5,002 nt of DNA from Candidatus Neomicrothrix sp. UBA4742. GTDB lineage: Bacteria > Actinomycetota > Acidimicrobiia > Acidimicrobiales > Acidimicrobilacustridaceae. Made by a program: the position numbers and the translations under genes. Location of the stretch: assembly GCA_002403895.1 (NCBI GenBank), contig DHIQ01000269.1, positions 992 through 5,993 of the forward strand. The letters are read 5' to 3'. Within the stretch, counting starts at the first letter, position 1. Each line of letters begins with the position of its first letter. The notes under the pieces are model-generated. The model saw only the letters and a list, made by a program, of their open reading frames with translations, was not told where the DNA came from and did no database searches. This document shows, one piece after another, positions 1 through 5,002 of the stretch.

Positions 1-753
1 GAAGCCGTCCGGGCCGGTATCGACGACATTTTGATCATCACCGGCCGGGGCAAGCGCTCCCTCGAGGATCACTTCGACCGGAACTTCGAGCTCGAGTATT
101 ACCTCGAGGCGCGGGGCAAGGTGCACGAGCTGGACGAGATCCAGGCCCTGGCCGAGATGGCGGACATCCACTATGTGCGCCAGGGGGAGCCACTCGGGCT
201 GGGCCATGCGGTGTCGGTGGCCCGCAAGCACGTCGGCGACAACCCGTTCGTCGTGCTGCTCGGCGACGACATCATGGACCGTCGCTCGGTCGTGCTGCCC
301 GGCATGATCGAGACCTACCAGCAGTACGGCCGGTCGGTCGTCGCCCTCCAGGAGTTCCCGCTGGCGGAGATGTCCAGCTACGGCTGCGTGAAGCCCGAGC
401 GGGTGACCGACCAGCTCGTGCGCGTGCTCGACATCGTGGAGAAGCCTTCACCCAACGAGGCGCCATCAAACCTGGCGGTCATGGGCCGATACGTCTTCAC
501 CCCCGAGATCTTCGAAGCTCTCGAGCGGGTCCGGCCCGGAGTGGGTGGTGAGATCCAGCTGACGGACGCCATCGCCATCCTGCTGGGGGAACAGACCGTC
601 TACGGCTACACGTTCTCCGAGGGGCGCTACGACATCGGCAACAAGCTCGACTACCTCCGGGCCACCGTCGAGATCGCCATCGACCGAGAGGATCTCGGCC
701 CGGACTTCCGTGCCTTCTTGGTGCAATTGCTGAAGGATCGGGATCTGGCGTGA
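1..753 (+). CDS. galU: UTP-glucose-1-phosphate uridylyltransferase, 5'-truncated by window edge
   Basis: This is a cytoplasmic nucleotidyltransferase that makes UDP-glucose from UTP and glucose 1-phosphate, a precursor for cell-wall and capsular glycans and trehalose. The frame is open from base 1 (EAVRAGIDDILIITGRGK), so the coding region begins before the window; the first in-frame ATG at 31 is internal. About 250 codons are present against roughly 300 for the family, so the missing part is the N-terminal GxGTR nucleotide-binding loop. Visible GalU signatures are SLEDHFDRNFELE, the sugar-nucleotide motif GLGHAV, LLGDDI, the VEKP motif, GGEIQLTDAI, and the C-terminal YDIGNKLDYLRATVEIA block. 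The C-terminal blocks are typical of bacterial GalU, rather than of RmlA- or GlmU-type transferases. The TGA stop overlaps the GTG start of moeA by four bases, so the two are probably co-transcribed and translationally coupled. Identification is firm; only the start is unknown. Confidence 0.96.
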   Translation, partial: EAVRAGIDDILIITGRGKRSLEDHFDRNFELEYYLEARGKVHELDEIQALAEMADIHYVRQGEPLGLGHAVSVARKHVGDNPFVVLLGDDIMDRRSVVLPGMIETYQQYGRSVVALQEFPLAEMSSYGCVKPERVTDQLVRVLDIVEKPSPNEAPSNLAVMGRYVFTPEIFEALERVRPGVGGEIQLTDAIAILLGEQTVYGYTFSEGRYDIGNKLDYLRATVEIAIDREDLGPDFRAFLVQLLKDRDLA

Positions 754-2009
754 TCCCGTTGGGCGAGGCGCGGGCCTTCGTGCTCGGTGCCTGCACGCCG
801 CTCGATGCCGTCCGCCTCCCGATCGCCGAGTCGCTCGGCTGTGTGGTGACCGAGCAACTGGTAGCCGGCGAGCTGGTCCCGCCGTTCGCCAACACCGCCG
901 TGGACGGTTTCGCCGTGCGGGCTGCTGACACCGCCGGGGCGAACGCCGATGCACCGGTCCGGTTGTCCGTGATCGGCACCATCGCGGCAGGCATGGCGCC
1001 CACGCTCGAGCCGGGGCCGGGCGAGGCCGTGCGCATAATGACCGGTGCTCCCATGCCGGCGACGGCTGACGCGGTGGTCATGGTGGAGGACAGCCGGGCG
1101 GTCGAGACCGGCGATGGCGGAGAGGGATCAGTGGCCGCCAGGGTCGACCTGCTGGCCGAGGTCCCGCCAGGCAAGCACATCCGCCCGGCCGGCGATGACC
1201 TGCAGCCTGGTGACCTGGTGTTCCCCGCCGGTGACGTGCTCAGCGCCGGTCACCTCGGGGTGCTGGCCACGCTCGGCCACGCCGACGTCGCCGTCGTCCC
1301 CAAAGCCCGGGTCGGCGTGATGTCGACGGGCGACGAGCTGGTGGACACCGGCGCGCCGTTGCAACCCGGGCAGATCCGGGACTCCAACCGCCGGACCCTG
1401 CTTGCCTTGGTGGCCCAGGCAGGATGTGTGGCCGTCGATCTGGGGCGCATCCCCGACGACGAGGCGGCCATCACCGCCGCCATCGAGCGGGGCGCGGCTC
1501 AGTGCGATGCACTGGTGACCAGCGGCGGCGTAAGCATGGGCGCCTTCGATTTCGTGAAGGTGGTGCTCGACCGCATCGGCGTCATGCGTTGGATGCAGGT
1601 CGCCATCAAGCCGGCCAAACCGCTGGCCTTCGGGACGGTCCCGGGCTCGGGCGCTCGCCGGGTCCCGGTCTTCGGCCTGCCGGGTAACCCGGTGTCGTCG
1701 GTGGTGTCGTTCGAGCTCTTCGCCCGGCCGGGGCTGCGCCGGCTCATGGGTCATGGCGACGCCGCCCTCGACCGGCCCCGGGTCCAGGCGGTGGCCGCCG
1801 ATGGCTTGGCGCGCCAACTCGACGGGAAGATCCACTTCGCTCGGGTGGTGTGCCGCTACGGCGACGACGGGCGCTACCACGTGCGCCTCGCCGGTGGTCA
1901 GGGGTCCCACCATCTGAGTGCCCTGGTCGGCGCCAACGCCCTGGCCGAGCTCGTTGACGGCCCCGGGGTCGAGCCCGGCGGTCTGGTCAATGTGTTGCTC
2001 ACCGAATGA
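750..2009 (+). CDS. moeA: Molybdopterin molybdotransferase MoeA / gephyrin-like protein Glp
   Basis: MoeA inserts molybdenum into adenylylated molybdopterin, the last step of Mo-cofactor synthesis, in the cytoplasm. The 419-residue protein has the full-length family layout: MoeA N-terminal/linker region (about 1-170, with AVDGFAV at 50-56 and TGAPMPATADAVV at 98-110), the MoCF-binding domain (about 180-325, with STGDEL at 192-197, TSGGVSMGAFD ending at D267, and GLPGNP at 309-314), and a C-terminal beta-barrel domain (about 335-419). Acidic residues D52, D150, E196 and D267 sit where I expect the conserved active-site acids, which suggests an active enzyme. The GTG start at 750 overlaps the galU stop (GTGA); GAAGGA at 732-737 is a possible, somewhat distant ribosome binding site. 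Position after galU, with a three-helix SepX/GlpR-like gene downstream, matches the actinobacterial locus whose MoeA homologue (Glp in Corynebacterium) binds FtsZ and the membrane receptor GlpR. The MoeA family assignment is firm; a division role is inferred from context. Confidence 0.95.
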   Translation: MIPLGEARAFVLGACTPLDAVRLPIAESLGCVVTEQLVAGELVPPFANTAVDGFAVRAADTAGANADAPVRLSVIGTIAAGMAPTLEPGPGEAVRIMTGAPMPATADAVVMVEDSRAVETGDGGEGSVAARVDLLAEVPPGKHIRPAGDDLQPGDLVFPAGDVLSAGHLGVLATLGHADVAVVPKARVGVMSTGDELVDTGAPLQPGQIRDSNRRTLLALVAQAGCVAVDLGRIPDDEAAITAAIERGAAQCDALVTSGGVSMGAFDFVKVVLDRIGVMRWMQVAIKPAKPLAFGTVPGSGARRVPVFGLPGNPVSSVVSFELFARPGLRRLMGHGDAALDRPRVQAVAADGLARQLDGKIHFARVVCRYGDDGRYHVRLAGGQGSHHLSALVGANALAELVDGPGVEPGGLVNVLLTE

Positions 2010-2518
2010 TGGCGTCCGCCGAGCCACCCTCGCCCTCGTCGTCACCGGCCGGGGCTGCCACCTTGGTCTTCCACCTCACGGCCGCCCAACGCCGGCGGTA
2101 CCGCATCGGCGTGGCTGGGGTGGCCGCCATCGTGTGGTCACTCGGGCTGGTCCGCCTGGTCGTCTCCGGGAGGGTCACGGCGTCGTCCGGGTACCTCGGT
2201 CTCGTGGTGTTGGCGCTGGCCTTGGGGGCGGCGTCGGTGACTACCGGCCGAGTGCTGCCGGTCGTGGTGCTCGACGGCGACGGGGTACGCGCCCGGTGGG
2301 GGTTCCGACGGGCTGCAGTCCCGTGGTCGTCCGTGCGCGGCATCACCGTGCGCGAGCGGGGGGTGGCCCGGCGGGTAGTCCTCGACCACGATGGCCGCCA
2401 CACCGTCCTTCCTGTCCCCCTGACCGGGGGCTCGATCTTGAGCCCCGGTGCCGATCCGGCCCTCGATCACAAGGTGGATCTGTTGCGTCAGTGGTGGCAG
2501 GAGCGCTCGGCGCCGTAG
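2006..2518 (+). CDS. Small membrane protein with bacterial PH-like domain
   Basis: A 170-residue protein of unknown function. The N-terminus (1-20) is rich in Ser, Pro and Ala. Two hydrophobic stretches at about 34-53 and 62-80 look like a membrane hairpin. The rest (about 82-165) begins VVVLDGDGVRARWGFRRAAVPW and continues SSVRGITVRERG, the beta-strand pattern and Pro-Trp turn of the bacterial PH-like domains in actinobacterial membrane proteins (the group including mycobacterial CFP-6, as I recall it). Positive residues before helix 1 and after helix 2 suggest both ends are cytoplasmic. The ATG at 2006 overlaps the moeA stop (ATGA), and a second ATG follows at 2009. No Shine-Dalgarno sequence is visible, so translation probably depends on reinitiation after moeA. 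The gene sits where other actinobacteria place a rimJ acetyltransferase. Family assignment rests on pattern recognition, and the role is unknown. Confidence 0.85.
   Translation: MMASAEPPSPSSSPAGAATLVFHLTAAQRRRYRIGVAGVAAIVWSLGLVRLVVSGRVTASSGYLGLVVLALALGAASVTTGRVLPVVVLDGDGVRARWGFRRAAVPWSSVRGITVRERGVARRVVLDHDGRHTVLPVPLTGGSILSPGADPALDHKVDLLRQWWQERSAP
2423..2449 (+). repeat. Strong imperfect inverted repeat inside the PH-domain gene
   Basis: Left arm 2423-2433 (ACCGGGGGCTC) and right arm 2440-2449 (GAGCCCCGGT) pair over ten base pairs with one bulged G and a six-base loop, GATCTT. No T-tract follows, so it does not look like an intrinsic terminator. It lies about 70 bases before the moaA start region and encodes a glycine/serine/proline turn, so it could be only a by-product of GC-rich coding sequence. 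Confidence 0.5.
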
Positions 2519-2528
2519 CCTGTGCCTG
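2516..2528 (+). promoter_or_regulatory. Candidate -10 element for a leaderless moaA transcript
   Basis: TAGCCT at 2516-2521 fits the actinobacterial -10 pattern TAnnnT and overlaps the TAG stop of the PH-domain gene. Six bases later lies GTG 2528, about where transcription would begin, so an mRNA starting directly with the start codon is plausible. No convincing -35 is visible at 16-19 bp upstream. moaC has the same arrangement, which raises my confidence slightly. Confidence 0.35.
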
Positions 2529-3565
2529 TGGGGGACAGGCCTGAGCACACGTCACCATCGCCGCCGATGGCTCTCGTCGATTCGTTCGGCCGCGTCCATC
2601 GAGACCTGCGCATCTCCGTGACCGATCGCTGCAACTTCCGCTGTACGTACTGCATGCCAGCCGAGGGGATGCCCTGGCTGCCCCGGGAGGACCTGCTCAC
2701 GTACGAGGAGTTGACCCGGGTGGCGGCGCTGATGGTGAGCCGCTACGGCTTCGACGGGGTGCGCATCACCGGGGGCGAGCCCACCGTGCGGGCGCACCTG
2801 CCCGTGCTGATCGGGAAGCTGGCCGCGCTGAAGACCCCGTCCGGGGCTCCGCTCGATGTGGCCCTCACCACCAACGGCGCCACGCTGGGTCTCATCGCCC
2901 ATGACCTGGCTGCCGCGGGCCTGGGACGGATCAACATCTCCTGCGATTCGCTCCAGCCCGAGCGGTTCATGGAGCTGACCAAGCGTGATCGGTTGGCCGA
3001 GGTGCTCGACGGCATCGCAGCTGCCGTCGCCGCCGGGCTCTCGCCGGTGAAGATCAACGTGGTGGTCATGCGGGGTGTGAACGACGACGAGATCGTCGAT
3101 TTCGCCACCTTCGGCCGAGAGCAGGGGGTCTCGGTGCGCTTCATCGAGTTCATGCCCCTCGACGCCCAGGGAGCTTGGACCAACGACCAGGTCATGACCC
3201 AGACCGAGGTCTTGGCCGCCATCGCCGCCATCTACCCGCTCGAGCCGGTGGGTCAGCGCGGTTCCGCCCCCGCGGAGCAGTTCCGCTATCTGGACGGGCA
3301 TGGTGACGTCGGGGTGATCGCCAGCGTCACGCACTCGTTCTGCGAGTCGTGCGACCGGCTCCGCCTCACCGCGGAGGGGCGAGTGCGCAACTGTCTCTTC
3401 TCCGATGACGAGTTCGATCTGCGGGCACCCTTGCGCTCGGGTGCCTCCGACGACGACCTCGCGGCCATTGTCGAGCGAGCCGTGGCCGCCAAGTGGGCCG
3501 GGCATTCGATCAATCAAGTCCAGTTCATCAAGCCGCGGCGGGGGATGAGCCAGATCGGCGGCTGA
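2522..3565 (+). CDS. moaA: GTP 3',8-cyclase MoaA (radical SAM)
   Basis: MoaA converts GTP to 3',8-cyclo-7,8-dihydro-GTP, the first step of Mo-cofactor synthesis, in the cytoplasm. Counting from GTG 2522 (347 residues), the radical-SAM CxxxCxxC cluster is C37, C41, C44 (DRCNFRCTYC); the SAM-binding GGEP is at 84-87; the second 4Fe-4S cluster motif CxxC-x13-C is C274, C277, C291. The protein ends in SQIGG with the C-terminal Gly-Gly needed in this family. All diagnostic residues are present, so it should be active. The start is uncertain: GTG 2522, GTG 2528 and ATG 2567 are in frame. ATG 2567 gives 332 residues, close to E. coli MoaA, but has no Shine-Dalgarno sequence. The AGGAG at 2499-2503 is too far from 2522. 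GTG 2528 fits a leaderless transcript. Other actinobacterial MoaA proteins carry N-terminal extensions before the LVDxFGR motif, so I keep the longest frame. The product of MoaA is the substrate of MoaC, encoded next. Confidence 0.95.
   Translation: MPVGDRPEHTSPSPPMALVDSFGRVHRDLRISVTDRCNFRCTYCMPAEGMPWLPREDLLTYEELTRVAALMVSRYGFDGVRITGGEPTVRAHLPVLIGKLAALKTPSGAPLDVALTTNGATLGLIAHDLAAAGLGRINISCDSLQPERFMELTKRDRLAEVLDGIAAAVAAGLSPVKINVVVMRGVNDDEIVDFATFGREQGVSVRFIEFMPLDAQGAWTNDQVMTQTEVLAAIAAIYPLEPVGQRGSAPAEQFRYLDGHGDVGVIASVTHSFCESCDRLRLTAEGRVRNCLFSDDEFDLRAPLRSGASDDDLAAIVERAVAAKWAGHSINQVQFIKPRRGMSQIGG
2524..2540 (+). repeat. Hairpin over the moaA start codons
   Basis: GCCTGT (2524-2529) and ACAGGC (2535-2540) form a perfect six-base inverted repeat around a GGGGG loop. 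It overlaps GTG 2528 and directly follows GTG 2522, and its left arm belongs to a tandem CCTGTG CCTGTG repeat at 2519-2530. If formed in mRNA it would hide these start codons. Its short length means chance is a real alternative. Confidence 0.4.
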
Positions 3566-3575
3566 GCCGTCGATC

Positions 3576-3589
3576 TAGACTTGGCGACC

Positions 3590-3590
<1 letters not shown>
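3576..3590 (+). promoter_or_regulatory. Candidate -10 element for a leaderless moaC transcript
   Basis: TAGACT at 3576-3581 fits the TAnnnT -10 pattern and is followed after eight bases by the moaC ATG at 3590. No purine-rich Shine-Dalgarno sequence precedes that ATG (TGGCGACC), which is what a leaderless gene would show. A -35 hexamer is not recognisable. The site lies in the 24-bp gap after the moaA stop, so moaC may have its own internal promoter in addition to read-through from moaA. Confidence 0.45.
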
Positions 3591-4129
<539 letters not shown>

Positions 4130-4140
4130 TCCGAGGCCGT

Positions 4141-4182
4141 GACGCGCGGAGATATGCGTCGATGCGGTGACGATTGACCGCA
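4141..4182 (+). terminator. Two weak tandem hairpins after moaC (possible terminator)
   Basis: GACGC (4141-4145) pairs with GCGTC (4156-4160), and TGCGGT (4163-4168) pairs with ACCGCA (4177-4182) around an eight-base loop. Stems are only five and six base pairs and no T-run follows, so this is at best a poor intrinsic terminator of the type sometimes seen in GC-rich actinobacteria. Position right after moaC is the main support. Confidence 0.2.
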
Positions 4183-4206
4183 AACGTCAGGTAGCACGGC
4201 TGCGTC

Positions 4207-4228
4207 GTTCGTAGTAGAACTGTAACAA
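4207..4228 (+). promoter_or_regulatory. Candidate promoter/operator for the SepX/GlpR-like gene
   Basis: TAGAAC at 4215-4220 is the most -10-like hexamer in the gap and is followed by AT-richer sequence (TGTAACAA). It overlaps a four-base-arm palindrome, GTTC-N6-GAAC, at 4207-4220. No good -35 lies 17 bp upstream; a TTGACC at 4174-4179 is too far away. If used, the transcript would carry a leader of about 120 bases. The assignment is weak. Confidence 0.25.
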
Positions 4229-4330
4229 CCGTCCACCCGACCGCAATTTCCGCACCAGGTGCTCTCCTCCGGGGCCCAACGTGCGGCATCCACCTGTTCC
4301 ACTTGGGTGATGACTACGGTCACGAACAAC

Positions 4331-4339
4331 AAAGGCAGG
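4331..4339 (+). promoter_or_regulatory. Ribosome binding site deciding the GTG 4348 start
   Basis: AAAGGCAGG is the only purine-rich, Shine-Dalgarno-like stretch before the membrane gene. AGG at 4337-4339 lies eight bases before GTG 4348. The upstream in-frame TTG at 4303 has only pyrimidine-rich sequence before it, so GTG 4348 is the better start. Confidence 0.55.
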
Positions 4340-4347
4340 CGCGGAGC

Positions 4348-4875
4348 GTGCAGTTCGTGGTGCTTTTCATTATTGCGGTGTTGTGGGCGTTGTATTTGGT
4401 CTCGTGGGCCAAAGGCCGTACAGAACACCGCAGCGTCAACTCCATTTCGACGTTCAACAAGCACCTCTCGATCCTCGGACGCACGGCACCCGGAGGGTCC
4501 TCTGCCCCGACCCGCATCGCCGGGTCGCCAGTGCCTCAGCACGCCGGTGCGTCACTGGCTCGACCCGCCTTCGCGCCCGTCAGTTACCGGGCCGCCGGCT
4601 CCGGCATGTCTCGCCACCAGGCCCGTGAGCGCCGCAAGAACGTGTTGTGCGGGCTCGCCGGCGCCGTCGTCATCACCTTGACGTTGACCGTCTTCTTGGG
4701 CGGGCCGATGGTCTACCTGCAGCTGCTGTGCGACGCACTGCTCGCCGGCTTCGTGGTGGCGCTGGTGCAGATGCGCCGGATGGCCGAGGAGCGTCAGCAG
4801 AAGGTGCGCTACTTCCCGGCGCCGGTCGAGCATCCGGTTCCGCAGGCGCTCGCCCTGCAGCACTCCGTCAACTGA
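4348..4875 (+). CDS. Three-helix membrane protein, SepX/GlpR-like (putative division protein)
   Basis: From GTG 4348 the product is 175 residues; a TTG start at 4303 would add 15 mostly polar residues but lacks a ribosome binding site. Helix 1 (about 3-21, VVLFIIAVLWALYLVSW) starts at the extreme N-terminus. A basic, then Ser/Pro/Ala-rich linker (22-97) follows, carrying SISTFNKHLSIL at 32-43. RERRKN leads into helix 2 (about 98-117) and helix 3 (about 121-140), then a basic tail. Positive charges place linker and tail in the cytoplasm and the short N-terminus outside. N-terminal helix, F-x-x-x-LS-x-L segment, disordered linker and RR-preceded helix pair are the layout I recall for actinobacterial SepX (Streptomyces septation protein) and GlpR (Corynebacterium membrane receptor for the MoeA-like Glp). 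Location downstream of galU and moeA supports this. Sequence similarity in this family is low, so the call is architecture plus context. A generic membrane protein remains possible. Confidence 0.75.
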   Translation: MQFVVLFIIAVLWALYLVSWAKGRTEHRSVNSISTFNKHLSILGRTAPGGSSAPTRIAGSPVPQHAGASLARPAFAPVSYRAAGSGMSRHQARERRKNVLCGLAGAVVITLTLTVFLGGPMVYLQLLCDALLAGFVVALVQMRRMAEERQQKVRYFPAPVEHPVPQALALQHSVN

Positions 4876-4882
4876 TCCGGCG

Positions 4883-4912
4883 TTCGGGCCTCCTCTGGCG
4901 CTCGGCTATCCT
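4883..4912 (+). promoter_or_regulatory. Candidate promoter of the tRNA-Ala gene
   Basis: TATCCT at 4907-4912 fits the -10 consensus well and lies 11 bases before the first base of the tRNA, giving a short 5' leader. A weak -35 candidate, TTCGGG at 4883-4888, is 18 bp upstream and matches the consensus only at TT. The -10 sits in the loop of the adjacent inverted repeat. Confidence 0.45.
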
Positions 4913-4919
4913 GAGCGCC
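4897..4919 (+). repeat. Perfect 7-bp inverted repeat between membrane gene and tRNA
   Basis: GGCGCTC (4897-4903) and GAGCGCC (4913-4919) are exact reverse complements around a nine-base loop, GGCTATCCT, whose ends can add a G-T pair. It begins 21 bases after the stop of the SepX/GlpR-like gene and ends four bases before the tRNA. No T-tract follows, so it could be a T-less terminator, an operator or a processing hairpin. The candidate tRNA -10 lies in its loop. Confidence 0.55.
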
Positions 4920-4923
4920 CTTC

Positions 4924-4997
4924 GGGGGTGTAGCTCAGTTGGCTAGAGCGCTTCGGTCGCATCGAAGAGGCCGTGGGTTCGAATCCCATCACCTCCA
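4924..4997 (+). tRNA. tRNA-Ala, anticodon CGC
   Basis: A 74-base cloverleaf can be drawn by hand. The acceptor stem is GGGGGTG (4924-4930) with CACCTCC (4990-4996), including a G3-U70 pair, the classic alanine identity element. D arm is GCTC/GAGC (4933-4936, 4946-4949) with GG in the loop. The anticodon stem CTTCG/CGAAG (4951-4955, 4963-4967) holds the loop GTCGCAT, with T33 and anticodon CGC at 4958-4960, which reads GCG codons. The variable loop has five bases. The T arm is GTGGG/CCCAT with loop TTCGAAT (4978-4984). The discriminator base is A at 4997. CCA is not encoded (CTC follows) and must be added enzymatically, as is usual in actinobacteria. Anticodon and G3-U70 agree on alanine. Position 32 is G opposite T38, where alanine tRNAs often have A32-U38. 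Confidence 0.96.
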
Positions 4998-5002
4998 CTC
5001 GT

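Larger units (their letters stand above)
4130..4347. other. Intergenic region between moaC and the SepX/GlpR-like gene
   Basis: The longest noncoding stretch in the window, about 218 bases, visibly less GC-rich than the genes around it. No convincing coding frame is present on either strand; open frames crossing it on the minus strand are shadows that run into real genes. It holds two short inverted repeats just after moaC (4141-4160 and 4163-4182), a GTTC-N6-GAAC palindrome at 4207-4220, and TA-rich sequence at 4212-4228 that could carry a promoter. This break in the otherwise tightly packed operon suggests the downstream membrane gene has its own transcription start. Confidence 0.6.

Noticed and set aside
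1128..2045. 305-codon minus-strand open frame opposite moeA
   Set aside because: It lies antisense to a clearly conserved MoeA and has the Gly/His/Arg-rich composition typical of antisense frames in GC-rich DNA, with no recognisable motif.
2400..2566. A Moco-type riboswitch upstream of moaA
   Set aside because: Moco RNA motifs occupy long noncoding leaders. Here the region before moaA is coding sequence of the PH gene with only a few noncoding bases, and just simple hairpins are seen.
2552..3517. 321-codon minus-strand open frame opposite moaA
   Set aside because: It is a shadow of moaA, which carries all radical-SAM motifs; the antisense product is low-complexity and matches no family I recognise.
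3581..3589. TTG 3581 as the moaC start
   Set aside because: It overlaps the candidate -10 element, has no ribosome binding site and adds only three residues before the ATG that opens a normal MoaC N-terminus.
4174..4202. TTGACC at 4174-4179 as a -35 element
   Set aside because: No -10-like hexamer lies 16-19 bp downstream, and the TAGAAC hexamer at 4215 is far too distant. The sequence also forms part of a small inverted repeat.
4207..4220. SOS (LexA) box
   Set aside because: The actinobacterial LexA site is GAAC-N4-GTTC; this element has the arms in the opposite order with a six-base spacer.
4303..4347. TTG 4303 as start of the SepX/GlpR-like gene
   Set aside because: No Shine-Dalgarno sequence precedes it, and it would put 15 mostly polar residues before a helix that in this family lies at the extreme N-terminus. 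GTG 4348 has AAAGGCAGG upstream.

Overview
This is a GC-rich, densely packed chromosomal stretch with every gene on the + strand. The gene content and order, the 4-bp gene overlaps, TAnnnT-plus-start arrangements typical of leaderless genes, and a tRNA gene without an encoded CCA all point to an actinobacterium. An acidimicrobial lineage is my guess, but the window cannot prove it. There are no mobile elements, CRISPR arrays or phage genes.

Layout. (1) 1-753: the 3' five-sixths of galU (UDP-glucose pyrophosphorylase), cut by the window edge. (2) 750-2009: moeA/glp, a complete gephyrin-like molybdopterin molybdotransferase overlapping galU by 4 bp. (3) 2006-2518: a small membrane protein with two predicted helices and a bacterial PH-like domain, overlapping moeA by 4 bp. 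(4) 2522-3565: moaA, the radical-SAM GTP 3',8-cyclase, with an uncertain start. (5) 3590-4129: moaC, cyclic pyranopterin monophosphate synthase. (6) 4130-4347: a noncoding stretch with weak hairpins and a possible promoter. (7) 4348-4875: a three-helix membrane protein whose architecture and neighbourhood fit the actinobacterial division protein SepX/GlpR. (8) 4924-4997: tRNA-Ala with anticodon CGC, with a candidate promoter and a perfect 7-bp inverted repeat just upstream.

How the genes fit together. MoaA and MoaC carry out the first stage of molybdenum cofactor synthesis (GTP to cPMP), and MoeA carries out the last (molybdenum insertion). MoaD, MoaE and MoaB/Mog functions must lie elsewhere. 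The backbone galU - moeA - ... - three-helix membrane protein is the conserved actinobacterial neighbourhood known from M. tuberculosis (galU, moeA1, rimJ, Rv0996). In Corynebacterium the MoeA-like protein (Glp) and its membrane partner (GlpR, called SepX in Streptomyces) work in cell division. Here the rimJ-type acetyltransferase is absent, and a PH-domain membrane protein plus moaA and moaC occupy the space between the two putative partners. The most interesting reading is therefore a combined Moco-biosynthesis and gephyrin/receptor division locus. The division role is inferred from family and context and is not shown by this sequence.
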